NCBI GenBank assembly: GCA_030432015.1
Contig: JAUIHJ010000195.1
Location: 1-11,424 of the forward strand
Origin: a bacterium
GTDB taxonomy: Bacteria; Planctomycetota; Planctomycetia; Pirellulales; Pirellulaceae
Direction of reading: 5' to 3'
DNA: 11,424 nt
Part shown: in pieces, positions 7,265 to 11,424 of the stretch
Layout of the letters: each line of letters opens with the position of its first letter
Numbering within the stretch: the first letter of the stretch is position 1
The notes under the pieces: generated by a model
Told to the model about the DNA's origin: nothing
Seen by the model: only the letters and a program-made list of their open reading frames with translations
The model's database searches: none
Program-made: the position numbers and the translations under genes

Positions 7265-7727
7265 GTGTCGTCACGACCGCAATGTATGCGCTGCTCCTCT
7301 TCGTCACGATTGCGTCGTACTTGCTGAGCGCCGCATTTCTACCGGCAGGACCGCGCTTCGGCACCCGCAGGGCAATGCTCTTGGCTGGCCAGCCCTCACC
7401 AACCAACCGTCTTCCGCAGTCGGTCCCTTCGGCCCGATCATCCTCGGAATCGGCCCCGCGAACCGGATCGCAGTTCAATCGTTCATGGATGCGACCGTCT
7501 TGATTCGACGGCGCTGCTGATGGTTCCAAAGTCATCGGCCAGAACCTCGGCGGCATGCCAGCTTATCGGCAGGGCGTCGTTGCCGGGGACACCTACGAAT
7601 TGCGAGTTTCGGCAGGATCATTGAGGCGGATTCCCCGGCAAATCGCCCATCGCTGGCGAGTCACACACGCAAGACGTCGGCGCCGGTCGGATCCCTGGTC
7701 GGTCCCGCAGAACTTTCTCGGACTGGG

Positions 7728-7757
7728 GTAACTTTGTCCGTTCTGCTGCCATATACA
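7728..7757 (+). promoter_or_regulatory. Candidate ECF-type promoter of the sigma/FecR/cytochrome operon
   Basis: GTAACTTT (7728-7735) resembles the AAC-containing -35 element of ECF sigma promoters. Sixteen bases later comes TATACA (7752-7757). A transcript from here would begin at about 7763-7764, at or next to the ATG of the sigma gene. This fits the lack of any Shine-Dalgarno sequence there. A second AACTTT lies 19 bases upstream (7711-7716). Judged by eye only. Confidence 0.3.
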
Positions 7758-7762
7758 ATGGT

Positions 7763-8359
7763 ATGGCCGATGATCCTCCATATAATGATTCGCTGATCGA
7801 CGATGCGTTACAGCGTGTTTCACGCGGCGAAACGGCCGCGTTTGAAGTGGTGTTGCGCCGATTCGAGCGGCCTTTGCGGGCGTGGCTGGCGGCTCATGTC
7901 CCGCTCGGCGTTGATGGGGATGAGATTGCCCAACGCAGCTTCGTGGCCGCGTTTTCGCGGTTGCATGAATACCAGCCAGGAACCAATTTTGGCGCATGGC
8001 TGTTTACGATCGCGCGGTACCAGCTGCGGACCGAGACGACTCGACTTCGGCGGATCGCCGACTATCACGCTCGTTACGGGCCGGAGCTGCTGCAGCGGGA
8101 ACTGGATCGCCGCTGCGACGAATCATCGGAAATGTGGACGACCCGCCTCGAACATTTGCACCGCTGTTTGGACACGTTAGGCGATCATCTGCGTCGCTTT
8201 GTGACGTGGCGCTACGACGAAGGAATTCCCCTGGACGAAATGGCCACGCGCAGCGGACGGTCGTTGCCAGCGGTCAAGAAGCAACTTTGGAAGATTAGGC
8301 AGACACTTCAACAGTGTATCGAAACCAGAATGGCAGCCCCTGGCGGAAGTTCACCATGA
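7763..8359 (+). CDS. ECF-type sigma-70 family RNA polymerase sigma factor
   Basis: A protein of 198 residues with the two-domain ECF layout. Sigma region 2 covers about residues 27-97, including the core-binding and -10-reading stretch DEIAQRSFVAAFSRLHEY followed by PGTNFGAWLFTIARYQLR. A linker of about 30 residues leads to sigma region 4 at about 128-190, with a helix-turn-helix in IPLDEMATRSGRSLPAVKK (155-173) that should contact the -35 element. The pattern fits the sigma factors planctomycetes and verrucomicrobia keep beside FecR and PSCyt/PSD1 genes. Its TGA stop overlaps the ATG of the next gene by ATGA (8356-8359), indicating translational coupling with the presumed regulator. No Shine-Dalgarno precedes ATG 7763; no in-frame start further down would keep region 2 whole. 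It likely directs its own operon and possibly other targets. Confidence 0.93.
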   Translation: MADDPPYNDSLIDDALQRVSRGETAAFEVVLRRFERPLRAWLAAHVPLGVDGDEIAQRSFVAAFSRLHEYQPGTNFGAWLFTIARYQLRTETTRLRRIADYHARYGPELLQRELDRRCDESSEMWTTRLEHLHRCLDTLGDHLRRFVTWRYDEGIPLDEMATRSGRSLPAVKKQLWKIRQTLQQCIETRMAAPGGSSP

Positions 8360-10062
8360 GCACACAGGATCGTTTTGCCGAGTTGTGGACGGACTACCTC
8401 GAAGGGGAACTTGAGGACCATGGAGTTGAGGAACTTCGCGACTTACTGACGGCGGATGAGGATCTGGTCAAGCGGGCCGCCGACTTGCTTCAAACACACC
8501 GCCTGCTGGGCCTGGTGGTGGCAGAGCAACCGGCTCGGCAGGATGAGTTCATTCGCCAGACCATGTCACAGTTGCCCGAGAGTCAAGATGCGTTTGTCAG
8601 CCATGTCATGTCGCAGGTAGAACGGGCGAACGGCGTGCCGCAGCGCGCGCCGAACAAGCGTCGTGTAAATCCCAACCGGATGTGGATTGCGGCGGCGCTG
8701 ATGCTTGCAAGTGTCGTGCTGTTGACCTTCTGGCCGCATGGACAGAAACCGATTGCGATTGACCAGACGCAACATGAGGGCGGGGGAACAGAAAAGAGGA
8801 ACGCGCGGCTGGCCAGTGTGGCGCAGGCGAAGTTTTTTGGGGAGTTGTCGCCGCCCGTCGGTTCGCTGCTGGCGACAGGGCGAGAATATGTGTTGATGAG
8901 CGGGCTGATCGAACTGGCGTTTCCAGCTGGAGCATCGGCGATTCTTGAAGGCCCTGCCGTGTTTCGCGTGACATCCAGCGAAAGCCTGGCGTTGGACGTC
9001 GGCCGCTGTTCGGTGCATGCTCCGGATGGTGCCGAGGGTTTTCGTGTCGAGACGCCGGTCACTCGCGTCATTGATCGCGGTACTCGGTTCACCGTAAGTG
9101 TTGGTGAAACAAGCGACACTGAAGTGCACGTCATTGAAGGTGCAGCGGACGTTTATGATGTAGGACAGACTGCCAAGCCGTCCGACATTGCCCTGAAAAC
9201 AAATGACAATTCGTCCTACGAGCGACTCACCAACGGCCAGGCGAGGAAATTTGTTGATACGGGAACACTGGCTGTCGACACCGTCACTTTTGATGCCAGT
9301 GTTTATCGACGTGCGTTACCCGATCGCGTGATCTCGTACGAGGCGACGACGGCCGTCGACGGCGGCGCGGAGAAACTGGAAAGTGTTACCGTGCAGCGCG
9401 GAGGCAAGGTTATCAAAGTTCCCATCGACGCGTTGATTGCCGCTCGGGTTACTTGGTTCAAAGCAGCAGAACCTCGCGCGTTCCTTTGTGGCGGCGCGAC
9501 GCCGCCGACGTCGCGGGCCGAGTGGTCGTCGGATCGCAGTCTTGTCACCGGTGTGATCAATCCGGACGGCAGCCTCGAGCCGCTTACCGCGGATCCCGTG
9601 CTGGAAGTGGATGGTGGAACGCCCGGTATGGCAATTCGATTCGAGCGTCCGGTCGTCAATGGCCCCGGTGCGGATGTTGTATTCTTTGATCTGCAAACGT
9701 TCGTCAATCCATCCGACGGGGATGCGTTTCACGTCAGTCCGCTGGTGTTTCACGACGGGCTAAAGTCGCACACGATTCGTAAATACGACCTCACCATGGA
9801 GTCACCTGAAGCGTTGGACTTGACGAACTTTTTCGTCCATTTCTTTGCCGGCACGGTGAGATCGCTCGGCCAGCTGGATGCGGGCGGCTATTCGTCGCAA
9901 AATCAGAGTATTAAATTTCGCGGGCTGGCCGTCGGGATCGACCTGTCCGATCTGGGTTATGCTAGAGGTGACGCAATCGAAGGATTATTTATTCAGGACG
10001 CGTTGGACGACGGGCACCACGTTGACCCCGTGTTCATCGCCGGCCTGCCGGAGATGAAATGA
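8356..10062 (+). CDS. FecR-like membrane regulator (anti-sigma type) with long C-terminal extracytoplasmic region
   Basis: A protein of 568 residues. ATG 8356 overlaps the sigma factor stop and has GGAAG (8345-8349) six bases upstream; the frame is open further up but that part lies inside the sigma gene. Residues 1-107 are acidic and helical, cytoplasmic by prediction, and should hold the sigma factor (RFAELWTDYLEGEL is typical of planctomycete members). One membrane helix spans about 109-126 (MWIAAALMLASVVLLTFW), preceded by the basic stop NKRRVNPNR. The FecR domain covers about 175-270: LIELAFPAGASAILEGPAVF, then VETPVTRVIDRGTRFTVSV, then VIEGAADVYDVG. Residues about 300-568 are an extra region I do not recognise, with beta-rich stretches such as GADVVFFDLQTFVNPSDGD. 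Known FecR proteins relay an outside signal to an ECF sigma factor. The stop overlaps the next start by ATGA, tying it to the cytochrome-like gene. Confidence 0.88.
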   Translation: MSTQDRFAELWTDYLEGELEDHGVEELRDLLTADEDLVKRAADLLQTHRLLGLVVAEQPARQDEFIRQTMSQLPESQDAFVSHVMSQVERANGVPQRAPNKRRVNPNRMWIAAALMLASVVLLTFWPHGQKPIAIDQTQHEGGGTEKRNARLASVAQAKFFGELSPPVGSLLATGREYVLMSGLIELAFPAGASAILEGPAVFRVTSSESLALDVGRCSVHAPDGAEGFRVETPVTRVIDRGTRFTVSVGETSDTEVHVIEGAADVYDVGQTAKPSDIALKTNDNSSYERLTNGQARKFVDTGTLAVDTVTFDASVYRRALPDRVISYEATTAVDGGAEKLESVTVQRGGKVIKVPIDALIAARVTWFKAAEPRAFLCGGATPPTSRAEWSSDRSLVTGVINPDGSLEPLTADPVLEVDGGTPGMAIRFERPVVNGPGADVVFFDLQTFVNPSDGDAFHVSPLVFHDGLKSHTIRKYDLTMESPEALDLTNFFVHFFAGTVRSLGQLDAGGYSSQNQSIKFRGLAVGIDLSDLGYARGDAIEGLFIQDALDDGHHVDPVFIAGLPEMK

Positions 10063-11424
10063 AAATGCATTTAGCTGGACGGCACCGTACTCGAGCGGAT
10101 GGCAACACAACGCGTCAGCGAAGAAGGGCGTTGCGGCAAATCCGGCGTCTACGCTCCTGCATAGGGTGTTTACCGCGGCAATCCGTCCCTGCCCTTCTTC
10201 TGACAGCGTCACTGCTCGCGAGTGGTCTTTCCGTCGTGGCCGGCGAAACATCGCCGCCGCAGCAGCGAGACTTGTTCGAGAACCACGTGCGGCCCACGCT
10301 GGTGACTCAGTGCATTAAATGTCACGGCGATACAAAACAGGAAGGCGGGCTGCGCCTGACTTCATTGGAAAGCCTGCTCGAAGGTGGAGAATCCGGTCCG
10401 GCGATCGTGCCGGGAAAGCCGGGCGAGAGCCTGTTGATCGAGGCATTGCGATACGAATCGTTCGAGATGCCGCCGACCGGCCAATTGGAAGAGCAAGTCG
10501 TCGATGGCGTTGCCGCATGGATCAAGGCTGGCTCGTCATGGCCGCAAGGACTGGTGCTGAAGCCAACTCCGAAGATCACCGACGGGGATCGCGATTGGTG
10601 GTGTTATCAACCGATTGCGAATCCCGCCGTGCCGGATGTGACAGACAACGGCTGGTGCCGCAATGAGATTGACAGGTTTATTTTCGATCGCCTAAGACGC
10701 GAAGGGTTCTCCCCGTCCAAAGAAGCGGATGCGAACAAACTCGCGCGCCGTGTTCACTTTGCGGTCACCGGCTTGCCCCCGACGCGGGAAGTCACGGATT
10801 CGATTCAGGCGTCACCGACACCCGTTACGGCCCGAAACGAAAGCGAAGGACAAGACTCCATCGCTCGCTTACACGCCGGGTTACCCGTATCGGCTCCAGG
10901 CGAACCAGGCTGGTATGAAACGCTCGTCGACGAACTTCTCGACGATTTCGCTTACGGCGAGAATCAGGCGCGGTTTTGGTTGGATCTGGTTCGCTATGCG
11001 GATTCAGATGGCTACAACGCCGATCACGCGCGCCCCGAAGCACACCACTACCGCGATTATGTCATCCAGTCCTTTAATGATGACAAGCCGTATGATCGGT
11101 TTGTGCTGGAACAGCTTGCCGGCGATGAAGTCGATCCGGGAAACCGGGATGCGCTGGTTGGCACGATGTACCTGCGACACTGGATTTACGAATACAATCA
11201 GCGCGACGTCGAAGGCCAATGGGCACAGATCATCAACGACGTCACCGAAACAGCAGCCGACGTGTTTCTTGCTCAAGGTGTGAAGTGTGCCCGCTGTCAC
11301 GATCACAAGTTCGATCCCCTGCTACAGCGCGATTACTACGCTTTGCGGGCCTTCTTCGAACCGCTCCTGCCTCGCGAAGACCAACCGGTAGCCGATACCG
11401 AGTCGCGGGCGAAGCATTTCGAGC
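10059..11424 (+). CDS. PSCyt1/DUF1549 (PSD1-type) cytochrome c-like protein, 3' partial
   Basis: The frame runs off the window after 455 codons. ATG 10059 overlaps the FecR stop (ATGA, 10059-10062) and has GGAG at 10050-10053; a second in-frame ATG at 10065 is possible. A long Arg-rich N-terminus leads to a signal-peptide core at about 43-60 (VPALLLTASLLASGLSVV). PSCyt1 follows at about 70-160, with haem-binding CIKCH (Cys85, Cys88, His89) and the usual VPGKPGESLLIEAL and MPPTG. The DUF1549 (PSCyt2) region begins near WWCYQPI (180) with RNEIDRFIFDRL and TGLPPT, resumes at WYETLVDELL, FWLDLVRYADSDGY, and includes a second CARCHDHKFDP (410-420). About 35 residues between 248 and 284 interrupt the family pattern (see repeat). 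The DUF1553 C-terminal domain expected in this family would lie beyond the window. The natural function is not established; an exported redox or sugar-degradation role is usually suggested. Confidence 0.9.
   Translation, partial: MKMHLAGRHRTRADGNTTRQRRRALRQIRRLRSCIGCLPRQSVPALLLTASLLASGLSVVAGETSPPQQRDLFENHVRPTLVTQCIKCHGDTKQEGGLRLTSLESLLEGGESGPAIVPGKPGESLLIEALRYESFEMPPTGQLEEQVVDGVAAWIKAGSSWPQGLVLKPTPKITDGDRDWWCYQPIANPAVPDVTDNGWCRNEIDRFIFDRLRREGFSPSKEADANKLARRVHFAVTGLPPTREVTDSIQASPTPVTARNESEGQDSIARLHAGLPVSAPGEPGWYETLVDELLDDFAYGENQARFWLDLVRYADSDGYNADHARPEAHHYRDYVIQSFNDDKPYDRFVLEQLAGDEVDPGNRDALVGTMYLRHWIYEYNQRDVEGQWAQIINDVTETAADVFLAQGVKCARCHDHKFDPLLQRDYYALRAFFEPLLPREDQPVADTESRAKHFE
10800..10907. 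repeat. Probable planctomycete interspersed repeat lying in frame inside the DUF1549 region
   Basis: The coding sequence here translates to about 35 residues (SIQASPTPVTARNESEGQ to GLPVSAPGEPG) that replace the short loop normally joining TGLPPTPEE and AYEKLVDRLL in this family. Read on the opposite strand it gives VTRRVSERWSLVL, which resembles a dispersed element I associate with planctomycete genomes; that link is from memory. It contains a near-palindrome CGGGT-T-ACCCG (10877-10887). Exact limits are uncertain by about ten bases on each side. Confidence 0.5.

Larger units (their letters stand above)
7028..7762. other. 735-bp intergenic region after the tRNA, no supported gene
   Basis: This stretch holds a four-copy 13-bp tandem repeat (7213-7264) and the probable promoter of the sigma factor operon. 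A plus-strand frame runs 7105-7503 (132 codons) through the tandem repeat. After a TGA it continues open from 7504 to a TAA at 7729-7731, where a piece reading SKVIGQNLGGMPAYRQGVVA looks protein-like. Composition is otherwise Ser/Arg/Pro-rich, no ribosome binding site is evident and no family is recognised. It may contain decayed coding sequence, but I cannot show that. Confidence 0.5.

Noticed and set aside
7105..7503. 132-residue plus-strand open frame with a hydrophobic stretch
   Set aside because: It crosses a 13-bp repeat that shifts frame at each copy, lacks a ribosome binding site and has no family likeness.
7781..7786. TATAAT inside the start of the sigma factor gene
   Set aside because: No -35 match at 16-18 bases upstream, and it would start transcription inside the coding region; likely chance.
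10729..11283. 184-residue plus-strand open frame
   Set aside because: A shifted-frame shadow of the PSCyt1/DUF1549 gene, rich in Arg, Thr and Ser and lacking motifs.

Overview
The window looks like a piece of a planctomycete chromosome, most likely of the Pirellulales type. This rests on the gene families: a PSCyt1/DUF1549 cytochrome-like protein next to an ECF-type sigma factor and a FecR-like protein, a divergent sulfatase-fold protein, and a very large exported glycosidase-like protein. The base composition is moderately GC-rich. No phage, insertion sequence, CRISPR array or rRNA is visible.

Layout. Positions 1-1003 (+) hold the C-terminal part of a sulfatase-fold protein whose metal-binding signature is replaced. 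A short gap follows with a TATAAT box and a perfect 9-bp stem-loop. Positions 1232-5155 (+) encode a 1307-residue exported protein with a GHL10/TIM-barrel-like centre and a C-terminal jelly-roll-like module. It converges on a minus-strand pair: a Trm112/UPF0434-like protein (5691-5960) and an HIT/HINT nucleotide hydrolase (5284-5628). Further along, also on the minus strand, is an unrecognised 107-residue protein (6208-6531), separated from the pair by a 12-bp stem-loop. A class II tRNA-Ser(CGA) lies at 6946-7027. The 735 bases after it carry no gene I can support, but they contain a four-copy 13-bp tandem repeat.

The last 3.7 kb are the most coherent part. An ECF-type sigma factor (7763-8359), a one-pass membrane FecR-like protein (8356-10062) and a c-type-cytochrome-like PSCyt1/DUF1549 protein (10059 to beyond the window) are joined by two successive ATGA stop/start overlaps. 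They are therefore probably one translationally coupled unit: a cell-surface signalling pair followed by its probable envelope effector. Inside the DUF1549 region of the third gene there is an in-frame segment of about 100 bp. It does not fit the family pattern and looks like an interspersed planctomycete repeat captured in coding sequence.

Limits: no database search was possible. Families were assigned by reading motifs, domain limits are approximate, and promoters and hairpins are judged by eye.
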